A stretch of 64,000 bases of DNA from Bermanella sp. WJH001 (GCF_030070105.1 NZ_JASJOO010000002.1:806001-870000), one strand, 5' to 3'; positions 10,269-19,810 are shown, counted from the first letter of the stretch. Notes: generated by a model from the sequence alone, not told the origin. Numbers and translations are program-made.

Positions 10269-10425
10269 TACCCAAAACATTTTCTACGTTCATGGGGCAT
10301 ACTACCTCGCACCTACAATTTTTTTGCCCACAAAGTAAGCTCATACAATTTTAAGTAATTCATCCGTATACCCAAAACACTCACTTCGTTCGCGGGGCAC
10401 ACTGAGTGCGGGTTAATACAATTTA
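10269..10425. repeat. Diverged ~50-bp direct repeat pair flanking REP-like unit 2
   Basis: Two related segments, starting TACCCAAAACATTTTCTACG at 10269 and TACCCAAAACACTCACTTCG at 10369, are spaced about 100 bp apart. Both continue into a GTTC-G/A-GGGGCA-AC core and end in a TACAATTT-like tail. Between them lies REP-like unit 2 (10323-10346, CCCACAAAGTAAGCTCATAC). The arrangement suggests a small intergenic repeat that duplicated locally. It encodes no plausible protein. Confidence 0.55.
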
Positions 10426-10440
10426 GTTTTATGGTTAAGA

Positions 10441-10463
10441 GTCGCGCGCAAGCGCCCTCCTAC
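10441..10463. repeat. REP-like palindromic unit 3
   Basis: The minus-strand reading is GTAGGAGGGCGCTTGCGCGC. It begins with GTAGGAG, as unit 1 does, followed by a GC-rich imperfect hairpin (GCGC-TTGC-GCGC). This resembles the widespread REP sequences of Pseudomonas-type genomes. It sits 3 bp downstream of the galE stop codon and may act as an mRNA-stabilising or termination-like hairpin for galE. Confidence 0.6.
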
Positions 10464-10466
10464 AAA

Positions 10467-11498
10467 TTATTCATACCCGTTTGGGTTTTTGCTTTGCCAG
10501 TGCCAGCTATCTTTTACCATGGCATTCACATCTAATTCGGCTTGCCAATCTAGCAGCGCTTTTGCTTTTTTAGCATCAGCATAACAGGCAGCTACATCGC
10601 CTGATCTACGAGCTACCATTTTAAAAGGTACTGGCTTTTCATTTTGTTCTTCAAATGCTTTTACTAGCTGCAATACAGATAAGCCATTGCCTGTGCCAAG
10701 GTTAATAGCATTTACTCCGCTTAAACCACCAAGCATGGCTTGTACTGCTTTCACATGACCTTTGGCCAGGTCAACCACGTGTATATAGTCACGTACACCA
10801 GTGCCATCAATCGTTGGGTAATCACTTCCAAATACGCTTAACTGTTGTAATTTACCAACCGCTACTTGTGATATGTAAGGCATCAAATTATTAGGAATGC
10901 CATTAGGGTCTTCACCAATCAAACCACTCTCGTGCGCACCTACTGGGTTAAAATATCGCAGTAGAGAAATCGCCCAAGGTGAATTTGAATCTTTTAATTT
11001 ATCGGCCACCTCTAAATCGCGATAAATATTTTCAACCATTAACTTACTAGTACCATAAGGGTTAGTGGTCGATAGAGGCATATCTTCTGTTAGTGGCAAT
11101 TTTTCTGGGTCGCCATAAACGGTAGCCGATGAGCTAAATACCAGCTTTTTGATATTTGCCTTTTCCATTTCTTGTGCAAGCACAATGGAGCCGTACACGT
11201 TATTGTCATAATAACTTAATGGTTGTTCACAAGACTCACCTACGGCTTTTAAACCTGCAAAGTGAATCACTGCTGTAATATCGTGTGCTTTAAAAACAGT
11301 TTGCAGGCATTCACGGTCGCGTACATCACCTTGTACAAAAGTGATGTTTTTACCCGTGATTTTTTCCACTCGGCTGATTGATTCAGTTTTGCTGTTAGAT
11401 AGATTATCCACTACAACCGCTTCAAAACCTGAGTTTAATAGTTCAACGCAAGTATGACTGCCAATGTAACCTGCACCACCCGTTACTAATATTTTCAT
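10467..11498 (-). CDS. galE: UDP-glucose 4-epimerase
   Basis: This enzyme interconverts UDP-glucose and UDP-galactose in the cytoplasm. The 343-aa length is normal. Visible features are [17 protein letters not shown] (NAD binding), [23 protein letters not shown] with the catalytic Ser/Thr, and NPYGTSK with the YxxxK pair. It is transcribed on the minus strand toward galU but is separated from it by a 254-bp repeat-containing gap, so it may be its own unit. A 446-bp gene-free stretch lies upstream. Confidence 0.97.
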   Translation of the reverse strand: MKILVTGGAGYIGSHTCVELLNSGFEAVVVDNLSNSKTESISRVEKITGKNITFVQGDVRDRECLQTVFKAHDITAVIHFAGLKAVGESCEQPLSYYDNNVYGSIVLAQEMEKANIKKLVFSSSATVYGDPEKLPLTEDMPLSTTNPYGTSKLMVENIYRDLEVADKLKDSNSPWAISLLRYFNPVGAHESGLIGEDPNGIPNNLMPYISQVAVGKLQQLSVFGSDYPTIDGTGVRDYIHVVDLAKGHVKAVQAMLGGLSGVNAINLGTGNGLSVLQLVKAFEEQNEKPVPFKMVARRSGDVAACYADAKKAKALLDWQAELDVNAMVKDSWHWQSKNPNGYE

Positions 11499-11892
11499 TT
11501 ATATCCCAAATAAAAAACCTAATACATAGGCTAATTCAAAACAAAATAGAATTCATGACTTACACAAGGTAATAATAAGGCAGTTTAAATACCCACTTTC
11601 AATTCCATTTGCCATAAGCAGTTAATTAACTCAAGATGTTTAAACAGGCCATTCTTATTATTTTTAGCCCTCTATTAACTCGCTAATCGATAGCAAGCAA
11701 TCAAATATTTCGCCATTGTACCTTAGGCCAACAACCTAACCAACCAAACTTCGTGATTCATATCACCGAAGTTACATTTTTCTTATTCAAGCGGTCAGGT
11801 TTCATACATCGACAAGAAAGTGAACAAAGTTTAGTCTGCCTTACGCTCGACCACCAAACTAAACTTACACTTTAGCAACACTTCCTATGAAG
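11499..11892. other. Gene-free region upstream of galE with two inverted repeats
   Basis: No convincing gene is present. Two inverted repeats are visible. One at 11747-11773 has AACTTCG-TGAT, a TCAT loop, then ATCA-C-CGAAGTT, and is followed on the plus strand by ACATTTTTCTT. The other has AAGTTTAGT (11827-11835) and ACTAAACTT (11858-11866) as 9-bp arms. The stretch lies between the rluB terminator and the galE start and must hold the galE promoter, but no box is clear enough to call. Confidence 0.5.
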
Positions 11893-11894
11893 TT

Positions 11895-11915
11895 AAAAGC
11901 CGAGCAGCGCTCGGC
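11895..11915 (-). terminator. Rho-independent terminator after rluB
   Basis: On the minus strand GCCGAGC-GCT-GCTCGGC forms a perfect 7-bp stem followed by TTTT. It lies about 30 bp past the rluB stop, and would end the trpS-scpA-scpB-rluB transcript. Confidence 0.85.
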
Positions 11916-11944
11916 TAATTACGACAACCCTTCACAAGAAATAC

Positions 11945-12808
11945 TTACGAATCAATCCGCACTTTTCGCTTTGGCCCTTTATTTTTAGGTGCTGCTTTTT
12001 GGCGGGTTTTCTGGCGATTCATTTCGCGCTCGTATTTTTTCATTTCTTGCGGGTCAAGTGTGGCCACTGGTACAGATGGCAAATCTACCAATTTGGCTAG
12101 CTCGTCTGTATCACGCTGATCAAGCTCCTTCCATTTACCCACTGAAATTTGTTTTGGTAAAAATACGCAACCGTAACGTACCCGTTTTAGACGTGATACC
12201 TTCATGCCTTGGCTTTCCCAAAGGCGACGCACTTCACGGTTACGACCTTCCATGATGCACACGTGATACCACTGGTTAAAACCGTCACCATCAAAAAATT
12301 GCACGTCGGTAAATTTGGCCATGCCGTCTTCTAATACCACGCCTTTTTTAAGGGTTTCAATCACTTCATCAGTCACATCACCCGCCACTCGTACCGCATA
12401 TTCACGGTCAACGGTTTGTGTGCTTGGGTGCATTAGCTTGTTTGCTAACTCGCCATCGGTAGTGAACAGCAACAGGCCAGCGGTATTGATATCCAAACGA
12501 CCCACGGCAATCCAGCGCTCACCTTTAAGGGTAGGTAATTTATCAAATACGGTTGGGCGACCTTCTGGGTCATGGCGGGTACATACTTCGCCTTCTGGCT
12601 TGTTATACGCCAACACACGACGGGCAGCTTTAACAGCATGATCAACCGTTTTGCCATCGACTTTTATTTCATCAGTTTCTGTGGCGCGTTCACCGAGTTT
12701 AGCCACTTCACCATTTAGCTGAACACGGCCTTGTTCAATCCAACGCTCCATCTCACGACGGGAACCTAAACCCACTTGGGCTAGGATTTTTTGTAACTTA
12801 TCACTCAT
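11945..12808 (-). CDS. rluB: 23S rRNA pseudouridine 2605 synthase
   Basis: This RsuA/RluB-type pseudouridine synthase modifies helix 89 of 23S rRNA. It has an N-terminal S4 RNA-binding domain ([20 protein letters not shown]), then the catalytic domain with [17 protein letters not shown] containing the active-site Asp, and [13 protein letters not shown]. The C-terminal tail is lysine/arginine rich, as in other RluB proteins. The ATG at 12808 is chosen because GGAG lies 8 bp upstream; a TTG one codon earlier is too close to that site. The gene order scpA-scpB-rluB is conserved in gammaproteobacteria and supports RluB over its paralogues. Confidence 0.93.
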   Translation of the reverse strand: MSDKLQKILAQVGLGSRREMERWIEQGRVQLNGEVAKLGERATETDEIKVDGKTVDHAVKAARRVLAYNKPEGEVCTRHDPEGRPTVFDKLPTLKGERWIAVGRLDINTAGLLLFTTDGELANKLMHPSTQTVDREYAVRVAGDVTDEVIETLKKGVVLEDGMAKFTDVQFFDGDGFNQWYHVCIMEGRNREVRRLWESQGMKVSRLKRVRYGCVFLPKQISVGKWKELDQRDTDELAKLVDLPSVPVATLDPQEMKKYEREMNRQKTRQKAAPKNKGPKRKVRIDS

Positions 12809-12857
12809 CAACTGTCTCCGTTTCTGAGTTGTAACTGCAAGCAGTTACTCTTGGATT

Positions 12858-14096
12858 TTAATTAAACTTGTTGGCCAAATCAGATAAGGTTTTTTCACCT
12901 TCTGCTTGGCTTGCTTCTAATTCTTCTTGCTCAGCTTGTAACTGGGCAATCATTTCGTCTTCCATGGCAGCCAATAACTCGGCATCGTCTTCTTCAAGGT
13001 TAGACGGGGCTTGGTCATTTGTCTGTTGATTTTGTGTATCGCCAGCCTCTAACTGCTGTTCTTCAGAAACTTCTGACTCTAAGGGTTCAAGAGGCTGAAC
13101 TGAACTTGCTTGAGCAGAAAACACTGATTCTGTTTTTGGCATCATGCTTTCTTTTTGACTTAGCAAACGCTCTTGCTCTGCAATCATACGAGCGATGGTT
13201 GCCTCAGCAATTTCTTCGTCTGTGGCATCTTCTGGCAACCCTAACGCTTGGGCTTCTTGTTCATGATCTTGTGCTAATTCTGACTGAGCCAAAGTGTCAT
13301 CTAATTCCGCAATTTGCTGCTCAGCATCTAATAACTCACCTTGATCGGCCGTTGCTTGCTGGGCTTGGTTTTCAGCTTCTTCATCTTCTTGGGCGCGCTT
13401 AAATAAATTATCTTCAACCTGCTGCACAAGGGCATCTGCTTCTTCCATATCTTTTGCGGCACTGATTAGGTTTTCACTGTCACCCAGTTCTTGCTGATGA
13501 TTACTAAAATCAAAATCGCCTTCTTCACTTTTATCTTCTAATTCAAGTGCATGATTTGCATCGGCTATCTCTTGAATTTCTTCAAGGGTTGGTAATTGAT
13601 CCAGACTTTCTAAATTAAAATAATCCAAAAACATCTTAGTAGTGGCGTACATGGCCGGGCGACCGGGTACATCCCTATGGCCCACTACTTGAATCCACTC
13701 GCGCTCAACCAAGGTTTTGGTAATGTGCGAACTCACCGCAACGCCACGCACATCTTCAATTTCACCACGTGTTACTGGCTGGCGATAGGCAATAATTGAT
13801 AAGGTTTCTAACAAAGCGCGACTATAACGCTGAGGTTTTTCTTCCCATAAACGGCTCACCCACTTGCCCAAGTCTTGTTTCACTTGGAAGCGATAACCCG
13901 TGGCGACTTTTTTAAGCTCGTAGCCTTTGCAGTCACACTTTTCAGCAATGCGATCTAAAGTCGCTTGTATGCGAGATTTTTCTGGCTCTAAGCCTTCATC
14001 AAATAAGGCATGAATGCGGTCAACACTTAACGTTTGACCCGAGGCCAACAAAGCCCCTTCAATAATTTGCTCTAATAAGACGTCGCTAATCATCAT
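12858..14096 (-). CDS. scpB: Segregation and condensation protein B with long acidic tail
   Basis: This kleisin-associated subunit of the SMC-ScpAB condensin acts in chromosome compaction and segregation. Residues 1-185 form the two winged-helix domains, with LLETLSIIAYRQPVTRGEIE and VGHRDVPGRPAMYATTK as family signatures. The remaining ~225 residues are a low-complexity Glu/Gln/Asp/Ala-rich tail, probably disordered, making the 412-aa protein much longer than the ~200-aa Gram-positive versions. Its ATG overlaps the scpA stop by 4 bp. The partner smc gene is 14 kb away in this window. Confidence 0.93.
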   Translation of the reverse strand: MMISDVLLEQIIEGALLASGQTLSVDRIHALFDEGLEPEKSRIQATLDRIAEKCDCKGYELKKVATGYRFQVKQDLGKWVSRLWEEKPQRYSRALLETLSIIAYRQPVTRGEIEDVRGVAVSSHITKTLVEREWIQVVGHRDVPGRPAMYATTKMFLDYFNLESLDQLPTLEEIQEIADANHALELEDKSEEGDFDFSNHQQELGDSENLISAAKDMEEADALVQQVEDNLFKRAQEDEEAENQAQQATADQGELLDAEQQIAELDDTLAQSELAQDHEQEAQALGLPEDATDEEIAEATIARMIAEQERLLSQKESMMPKTESVFSAQASSVQPLEPLESEVSEEQQLEAGDTQNQQTNDQAPSNLEEDDAELLAAMEDEMIAQLQAEQEELEASQAEGEKTLSDLANKFN

Positions 14097-14986
14097 GAGG
14101 TTTTTGCCTTCACATGAATCGGCCCAAACGTTTCGTTTTGCACGATCTCTATTAATTGTTCTTTTATGAGTTCTAACGTAGCAAGAAAGGTCGTTACCAC
14201 ACCTGAACGACCTTCTTCTACTGTAAACAAGCGTGTAAACGGAATAAAGTCACCGGTTTGCAAACGGGTTAAAATATCACTCATGCGCTCACGGGTAGAT
14301 AGTTTTTCACGATGCACTTCGTGTTCGGTAAACATGTTGGCGCGGTGTAATACATCACTAAAAGCCAACATTAATTCTTTAAAGTCCACATCTGGGTGGT
14401 TTTTTTCGGCGCTATATTCAGGTGGTTTGATTTCCACCTCAAACGTGTCACGCCCCATACGAGGCAGCTCATCAATATCTTCTGCTGCTTTTTTAAAGCG
14501 CTCATAATCTTGTAAACGACGAATTAATTCAGCACGGGGATCTTCTTCCTCTTCGGCCAATTCGGCTGGGCGCGGCAATAAAATACGGCTTTTGATTTCA
14601 GCCAGCATGGCTGCCATCACAAGATATTCACCAGCCAGCTCTAAGTGCACGGTTTGCATCAAATCAACATACAGCATGTACTGCTCGGTGATTTCAGCCA
14701 CGTTGATTTCAAGAATATCGAGGTTTTGTTTGCGAATTAAATACAACAATAAATCCAGCGGCCCTTCAAACTGCTCAAGTATGACCTCAAGTGCATCCGG
14801 TGGAATATATAAATCTAAAGGCAACTGAGTGAACGCTTCACCATGAACAAGGGCGAAGGGCATCTCATGCTGTTGATTGGGTTTTTCCGCGCGCGCTAGC
14901 GCCTCTGACTCAGAAGGCAGGGTTTCCACCTGCTCCTGAGATTCAGTTTGGTTTTCAACTGGTGTTTGATCAGAGGCTTGATTCAT
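14093..14986 (-). CDS. scpA: Segregation and condensation protein A (kleisin)
   Basis: ScpA bridges SMC heads and binds ScpB. The 297-aa protein has a hydrophilic N-terminal leader of ~55 residues, then the ScpA core starting near LEVILEQFEGPLDLLLYLIR and KQNLDILEINVAEITEQYM. The C-terminal winged helix includes TRLFTVEEGRSGVVTTFLA. The start is 4 bp after the trpS stop and the end overlaps scpB, so trpS-scpA-scpB-rluB forms one operon. Confidence 0.95.
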   Translation of the reverse strand: MNQASDQTPVENQTESQEQVETLPSESEALARAEKPNQQHEMPFALVHGEAFTQLPLDLYIPPDALEVILEQFEGPLDLLLYLIRKQNLDILEINVAEITEQYMLYVDLMQTVHLELAGEYLVMAAMLAEIKSRILLPRPAELAEEEEDPRAELIRRLQDYERFKKAAEDIDELPRMGRDTFEVEIKPPEYSAEKNHPDVDFKELMLAFSDVLHRANMFTEHEVHREKLSTRERMSDILTRLQTGDFIPFTRLFTVEEGRSGVVTTFLATLELIKEQLIEIVQNETFGPIHVKAKTS

Positions 14987-14990
14987 AGTG

Positions 14991-16205
14991 TTAACGATAC
15001 GCTAAACCCATGGCATGACGAACGTCTTCCATGGTGTCTCGAGCCGCTTCGCGGGCTTTTTCGCTACCATCTTGGATAATGGATTTTACCAAGTCTGGAT
15101 TAGATTCGTATTGCTTAGCACGCTCTTGAATAGGCTCAAGTTCAGCTTTTATAGAATCAATAATTGGGCCCTTACAATCCAAGCAACCAATGCCTGCACT
15201 GCGGCAGCCTTTTTGCACCCAGTCTTTCACTTCATCATCGCTGTAAACTTCATGCAACTGCCATACTGGGCAATTCTCTGGGTTACCAGGATCGTCACGG
15301 CGGACACGAGCTGGATCGGTGCGCATGGTACGGATTTTACGCTCCACTTCAGCGGGTTCTTCACGAATACTGATGGTATTACCATAGGACTTAGACATCT
15401 TAGCGCCATCTAAACCCGGCATTTTTGATTCAGGGGTTAATAGAGCTTGAGGCTCTGGCAAGATCACTTTACCGCCCCCTTCTAGGTAACCCATTAAGCG
15501 TTCTTTATCGCCTAGCGTGATATTTTGCTGCTCTTTTAGTAATGCTTGCGCAGTTGCAAGGGCTTCACCATCACCACCCTCGGTATAACGCTTACGCAAT
15601 GAGGTGTAGAGCTTAGCGGCTTTTTTACCCATCTTTTTAACCGCAGCTTCGGCGTTTTCTTCAAAACCGGGCTCACGGCCAAATACATAATTAAATCGGC
15701 GGGCGACTTCTCGGGTAATTTCAACGTGCGCCACTTGATCAGCGCCCACTGGCACCATGCCTGCGCGGTATAGCAATATGTCGGCACTTTGCAGTAGCGG
15801 ATAACCTAAGAAACCATAGGTAGCTAAATCTTTTTCTTTGAGTTTTTCTTGCTGATCTTTGTAGGTCGGCACACGTTCTAACCAACCTAGCGGTGTAATC
15901 ATAGACAGTAGAAGGTGAAGTTCAGCATGCTCAGGCACTTTGCTTTGCAAGAATAACGTGGCGCTACCTGGGTTAACCCCAGCCGCTAGCCAGTCTACAA
16001 CCATGTCCCAAACACTGCGCTCCATCACGGATGGATCGTCATAATGGGTGGTTAATGCATGCCAATCAGCCACAAAGAAGAAGCACTCATATTCATGCTG
16101 CAACTTAACCCAATTTTTAAGCACGCCATGGTAATGGCCTAAATGTAGTTTTCCAGTCGGTCGCATGCCAGAAAGCACACGTTGCTGAGAGTCAACAGAA
16201 CTCAA
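14991..16205 (-). CDS. trpS: Tryptophanyl-tRNA synthetase
   Basis: This class I aminoacyl-tRNA synthetase charges tRNA-Trp. PTGKLHLGHYHG is the HIGH-region signature and GAKMSKSYGN the KMSKS loop. The length is 404 aa, longer than the ~334-aa E. coli enzyme because of an insertion around residues 190-240 (lysine-rich, YTSLRKRYTEGG...), as seen in the longer TrpRS type. The start is TTG at 16205, supported by an AGGAG site 6 bp upstream; the next ATG (residue 14) would cut into the family core. Confidence 0.95.
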   Translation of the reverse strand: MSSVDSQQRVLSGMRPTGKLHLGHYHGVLKNWVKLQHEYECFFFVADWHALTTHYDDPSVMERSVWDMVVDWLAAGVNPGSATLFLQSKVPEHAELHLLLSMITPLGWLERVPTYKDQQEKLKEKDLATYGFLGYPLLQSADILLYRAGMVPVGADQVAHVEITREVARRFNYVFGREPGFEENAEAAVKKMGKKAAKLYTSLRKRYTEGGDGEALATAQALLKEQQNITLGDKERLMGYLEGGGKVILPEPQALLTPESKMPGLDGAKMSKSYGNTISIREEPAEVERKIRTMRTDPARVRRDDPGNPENCPVWQLHEVYSDDEVKDWVQKGCRSAGIGCLDCKGPIIDSIKAELEPIQERAKQYESNPDLVKSIIQDGSEKAREAARDTMEDVRHAMGLAYR

Positions 16206-16336
16206 AGCCTTCTCCTAATACAACAAAGTAAAGTTCGGAAGTTTACCGATGAAGGCTGTTAAAAACCACTGATTAACAAGAAAAAAGCCTACTGTGACCA
16301 CTCTTTGCCAGGACAAAAAAGCTTTAGGTATAAGGA

Positions 16337-16957
16337 TTAGTCTAATTCTTCCATTTGACCCACACCTTGACGGATTATTTCATAGCCATCGCCGGTCATA
16401 TCCACCACGGTTGTGGCCTCTATACCGCAATAGCCACCATCAATAACCAGATCAACAGCGTGCTCCAGCATTTGGCGAATTTCGTAAGGATCTGACAATG
16501 GCATATCATCCCCAGGCATAATAAGCGAGGTCGACAAAATAGGCTCACCCAGCTCTTCTAACAAGGCACTGACAATATTGTTATCAGGCACACGAATACC
16601 AATCGTGCGTTTTTTCGGGTTCATCAAGCGCCTTGGTACTTCACGAGTGCCATCCAAGATAAAGGTGAACACCCCTGGTGTATGCGCTTTTAGCAGCCGA
16701 TAAGCGGTGTTATCTACCCTGCCATAAGTACCTATTTCAGCTAAGTCACGGCACATCAAGGTGAAATTGTGCTTATCACTTAGCTGTCGAATTTGCTTCA
16801 CGCGCTCCAATGCACGCTTATCTTCTAATTGACAAGCCAGTGCATAGGCACAATCTGTTGGAATGATCGCTAAACCACCACCACGAATAATTTCAGCCGC
16901 CTGCTTAATAAGACGTGCTTGAGGGTTATCTGGGTGTATCTGAAAAAACTGGCTCAT
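16337..16957 (-). CDS. yciO: YciO/Sua5-family protein
   Basis: This 206-aa protein of the Sua5/YrdC/YciO superfamily starts MSQFFQIHPDNPQARLIKQA, very close to E. coli YciO, and has IIPTDCAYALAC in the ATP/bicarbonate-binding region plus IGIRVPDNNI. Sua5/TsaC proteins make threonylcarbamoyl-AMP for tRNA t6A; YciO is a paralogue with uncertain or weak activity of this kind. It sits upstream of trpS and downstream of the PHP nuclease on the same strand, an arrangement shared with other gammaproteobacteria. Confidence 0.9.
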   Translation of the reverse strand: MSQFFQIHPDNPQARLIKQAAEIIRGGGLAIIPTDCAYALACQLEDKRALERVKQIRQLSDKHNFTLMCRDLAEIGTYGRVDNTAYRLLKAHTPGVFTFILDGTREVPRRLMNPKKRTIGIRVPDNNIVSALLEELGEPILSTSLIMPGDDMPLSDPYEIRQMLEHAVDLVIDGGYCGIEATTVVDMTGDGYEIIRQGVGQMEELD

Positions 16958-17012
16958 AGGGGCATCCTTGGCTGTATTGTAAGTTTAGTCGAACCCTAAG
17001 ACGGTGCTTAGG

Positions 17013-17837
17013 TTATTGCCAATGACTCCAAACCGGCGTCACGGATGATGCCATAGGGACAAATTTACCCAGTTCAGACCAAGGCCTTGGTCCATGAAAG
17101 TCACTGCCTTGACTGCCCAGGAAATGAAACTCATCACACAGCTGGGCCATACGCTTACTAAAACTAGACTCCATCCCACCGGTTGTGACTTCTAAGCCAT
17201 TGCCGCCTGCTTCACTAAACGCTTTGAGCAGCAATTTAAGTTTGGTACCCGTAAGCTTGTATTTGTCAGGGTGCGCCACTACAGCCACCCCTCCACTGTC
17301 TCGAATCCAACTCACTACTTCACTCATGTCAGGCCAAAGGGTTTTCACATCACCGGCTTTGCCAGCCCCTAAGTATTTTTTAAAGGCTTGGGCCATATTA
17401 TTAACTTTGCCTAAGTCAATCAGGGCTTGAGCAAAGTGCGGGCGCCCAATTTGCGCACCATTGGCAATCTCAACCGCCTTATCCCAAATGCCTTCAACGC
17501 CCTGTTTTTCTAGCTTTTTAGCAATGGTTTTAGCACGCTCAAATCGACAATGCTCTTGACGCTCTACTGCTGCCTGCATGACAGGATGTTGCTCATCAAA
17601 CCCTAAGCCGACGATATGAATACCGATGCCATTCCATACACTTGAAAACTCAATACCGCTTACAATTTCCATATTATGCTTTTGTGCTTGCTGGCGCGCC
17701 TCGTTAATACCGGCGAGGGTATCATGGTCAGTAAGCGCCAACATGGTCACCCCTTGCTCAGCTGCGCGATCTACTAAATCACTGGGGCTTAGCTGGCCGT
17801 CGCTTTTTAAACTATGGCAATGTAAGTCGGCTAACAT
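17013..17837 (-). CDS. PHP-domain phosphoesterase, RNase AM/TrpH (YciV) family
   Basis: This 274-aa PHP-domain protein has MLADLHCHSLKSDGQLSP (metal-binding His pair) and MLALTDHDTLAGINEA at the N-terminus, then VAVVAHPDKY and a C-terminal GSDFHGPRPWSELG with further metal ligands. E. coli RNase AM (YciV) in this family is a 5'-3' exonuclease that trims rRNA 5' ends and dephosphorylates short nucleotides; the same role is inferred. Its neighbours yciO and trpS resemble those around E. coli yciV. Confidence 0.88.
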   Translation of the reverse strand: MLADLHCHSLKSDGQLSPSDLVDRAAEQGVTMLALTDHDTLAGINEARQQAQKHNMEIVSGIEFSSVWNGIGIHIVGLGFDEQHPVMQAAVERQEHCRFERAKTIAKKLEKQGVEGIWDKAVEIANGAQIGRPHFAQALIDLGKVNNMAQAFKKYLGAGKAGDVKTLWPDMSEVVSWIRDSGGVAVVAHPDKYKLTGTKLKLLLKAFSEAGGNGLEVTTGGMESSFSKRMAQLCDEFHFLGSQGSDFHGPRPWSELGKFVPMASSVTPVWSHWQ

Positions 17838-17877
17838 ATGACACCCTCCACTGGGTGATTAACGGCTTTAGCTGGCA

Positions 17878-18642
17878 TTATTGCTCAACAATGACATCTT
17901 CAAGGGTAAGGCCCGTCAGTTTTTTAATACTGCGAAACAAGTAAAACAAAGCCGCCATCATCACAATGGTGGCGGGTATCGAGATAACCGGAAAGCTTAA
18001 CGCCGTCATTTTACCCAGCTCTTCATTAAACGCAGCGGTGCCAGCCGGGCTCACAATAATCCACTTTGCTAGCGCGTAATTTAAAAACGAGGACAAAAAG
18101 AACGAACCCGCAACCAACCAAGAAGCCACCTTTAGACTCTTCTCAAACGCCTGCTCAGTCTTGTGCTGCTCAAGGGCCTGTGCAATGCGATCAACTCTTA
18201 GAATCTTATCGTTATACAAAAATGTCTTAACCAGCGGAAATCGGGTTTTAAGTGATAAAACCGTAACCAAACCTAAAATCCCAGGAATAGCCGCTTCTTT
18301 AATGGCTATGTATTGAGGGTCTAGCTGCAATAAGCTGATACCGCCTGTAAGCAAAATACTAAAGACACCTAACGCGGAAAACACATTAACCTTACCCGCG
18401 CGCTTAAAGTCATGCATGCCGTACAAAATAGGGAACGCCAGAGCCACAACAATGGCCAATTGAATGCCATGATCTTGATAAAACAACCCAAAAGACGAAC
18501 CCATTTGAGCATCTAACCCTTGCAACTGGGCCAACAACCAAGGACTTTCACTGCCCTTCATTAAAATCAGGGTTGGTATCACAATGTTGAGCAATAAATT
18601 GGCTAACATGCTTTCTTTTTTAACTTGGGTTTGCTGACTCAT
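17878..18642 (-). CDS. VC0807-family inner membrane protein
   Basis: This 254-aa protein has about five to six hydrophobic segments (roughly residues 13-30, 55-72, 85-105, 115-130, 175-195, 215-235). It resembles the conserved VC0807 family of unknown function, distantly like the intracellular septation protein A group. It has no catalytic motif. It is divergent from yciI across a ~140-bp gap, and IspZ/YciI-type genes are neighbours in several gammaproteobacteria. Function unknown. Confidence 0.7.
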   Translation of the reverse strand: MSQQTQVKKESMLANLLLNIVIPTLILMKGSESPWLLAQLQGLDAQMGSSFGLFYQDHGIQLAIVVALAFPILYGMHDFKRAGKVNVFSALGVFSILLTGGISLLQLDPQYIAIKEAAIPGILGLVTVLSLKTRFPLVKTFLYNDKILRVDRIAQALEQHKTEQAFEKSLKVASWLVAGSFFLSSFLNYALAKWIIVSPAGTAAFNEELGKMTALSFPVISIPATIVMMAALFYLFRSIKKLTGLTLEDVIVEQ

Positions 18643-18783
18643 AAATGACTACTTCGTGATCGTTATACCCACCATTTTAAGCTTTAACGCCTTGATGTCG
18701 AGCCAAGTTTAAGCAGCAGTTGGTAATTCCTATTTTTCGAGGTAGGATTGTGAGCAAATTTCAAAGTGAAAATAATAAATTCC

Positions 18784-19083
18784 ATGTTATATGCCATTAT
18801 TTCCCAAGACATTGCCAATAGCTTAGAAAAGCGCCTAGCAGCCCGCCCAGCCCACCTAGAACGCCTGCAATTATTACAGCAACAGGGCCGTTTAATTTTG
18901 GCAGGCCCACACCCAGCCATTGATAGCGAAGATCCAGGCAAAGATGGCTTTACGGGCAGCTTAGTCGTAGCAGAATTTGATAACCTTGAGCAAGCACAAG
19001 CATGGGCAGATGTTGACCCATACATAGAAGCGGGCGTTTACGAAAAAGTAACCGTGAAGCCGTTCAAGAAAGTTTTACCATAA
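18784..19083 (+). CDS. yciI: YciI family protein
   Basis: This 99-aa ferredoxin-like alpha/beta protein is nearly collinear with E. coli Yci[51 protein letters not shown] and a C-terminal [13 protein letters not shown]. YciI proteins have a conserved His-Asp dyad (visible in PAHLERL and the AWADVDPY segment) but no established physiological reaction. ATG 18784 is chosen by alignment with YciI; a GTG at 18766 would add six residues without homology. Confidence 0.92.
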   Translation: MLYAIISQDIANSLEKRLAARPAHLERLQLLQQQGRLILAGPHPAIDSEDPGKDGFTGSLVVAEFDNLEQAQAWADVDPYIEAGVYEKVTVKPFKKVLP

Positions 19084-19138
19084 ACCAGTAAACTACCCCG
19101 TTTACACCTAACGAATAAAAACAGACAGGAAGCGCAAA

Positions 19139-19798
19139 GTGAAACGTATTACACTTTTTATATTAACATTGTTAGTGCTATACCCAGCGGTAGCGGAAAA
19201 ACGTTACATCAGCGATGAGCTATGGATCAATTTACGCAGTGGCCCTGGTAATGACTATAAAATTCTAAAAATACTTAAAAGCGGTACACACCTACAGTTC
19301 ATAGAATCTGATGAAGAAACGAAGTTTTCAAAAGTGATCACAGATAAAGGGCTTGAGGGCTGGGTACCTACTCGCTTTATTCAAGACGAGCCAATCGCGT
19401 TTGAAAAGCTTATCCTTACTCAACGTGAACTAGATAAAACAAAAGCAGATTTAACAGAGCTACAAAATAAGTTTAATGAAACTAAAAAAGTGCTTGCTGA
19501 AACAAAACGTACAGCTGGCGACTTAAGCCAAGATAAATCCGAACAAGAAAAAGAACTAGAATACATTAAAAAAGTAAGTGCCAACGCCATCAACCTTGAT
19601 AAGAAAAATCAAGAACTACTCGAGCAAGGGGAGCAACTTAAAATCACGGTTGATACCCTACGCGCAGAAAACGAGCGCTTACAAAACAGCAAAGATGTAA
19701 ATTACATTCTTGTGGGTGGCGGTTTAATTTTGCTTGGCCTTTTCCTTGGCTGGTTATTACCTAAGCTATCCGGTCGTCGCAGCGACACCTGGGCATAA
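19139..19798 (+). CDS. TIGR04211-type SH3 domain envelope protein
   Basis: This 219-aa protein has a signal peptide (KRITLFILTLLVLYPAVA), a bacterial SH3-like domain at about residues 22-80 (LWINLRSGPGNDYKILKIL, GLEGWVPTRFI), a coiled coil at about 95-180 and a C-terminal transmembrane helix (YILVGGGLILLGLFLGWLL) followed by a basic tail. This layout matches the TIGR04211 family, anchored in the inner membrane with the SH3 domain in the periplasm. The start is GTG at 19139 with AGGAAG at good distance. Function is not established; SH3 domains of this kind often contact peptidoglycan. Confidence 0.85.
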   Translation: MKRITLFILTLLVLYPAVAEKRYISDELWINLRSGPGNDYKILKILKSGTHLQFIESDEETKFSKVITDKGLEGWVPTRFIQDEPIAFEKLILTQRELDKTKADLTELQNKFNETKKVLAETKRTAGDLSQDKSEQEKELEYIKKVSANAINLDKKNQELLEQGEQLKITVDTLRAENERLQNSKDVNYILVGGGLILLGLFLGWLLPKLSGRRSDTWA

Positions 19799-19810
19799 AC
19801 AAACCAAATA

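Noticed and set aside
18684-19025. Minus-strand open frame over yciI
   Set aside because: It is antisense to the clear yciI gene and starts without a ribosome-binding site; a shadow frame.
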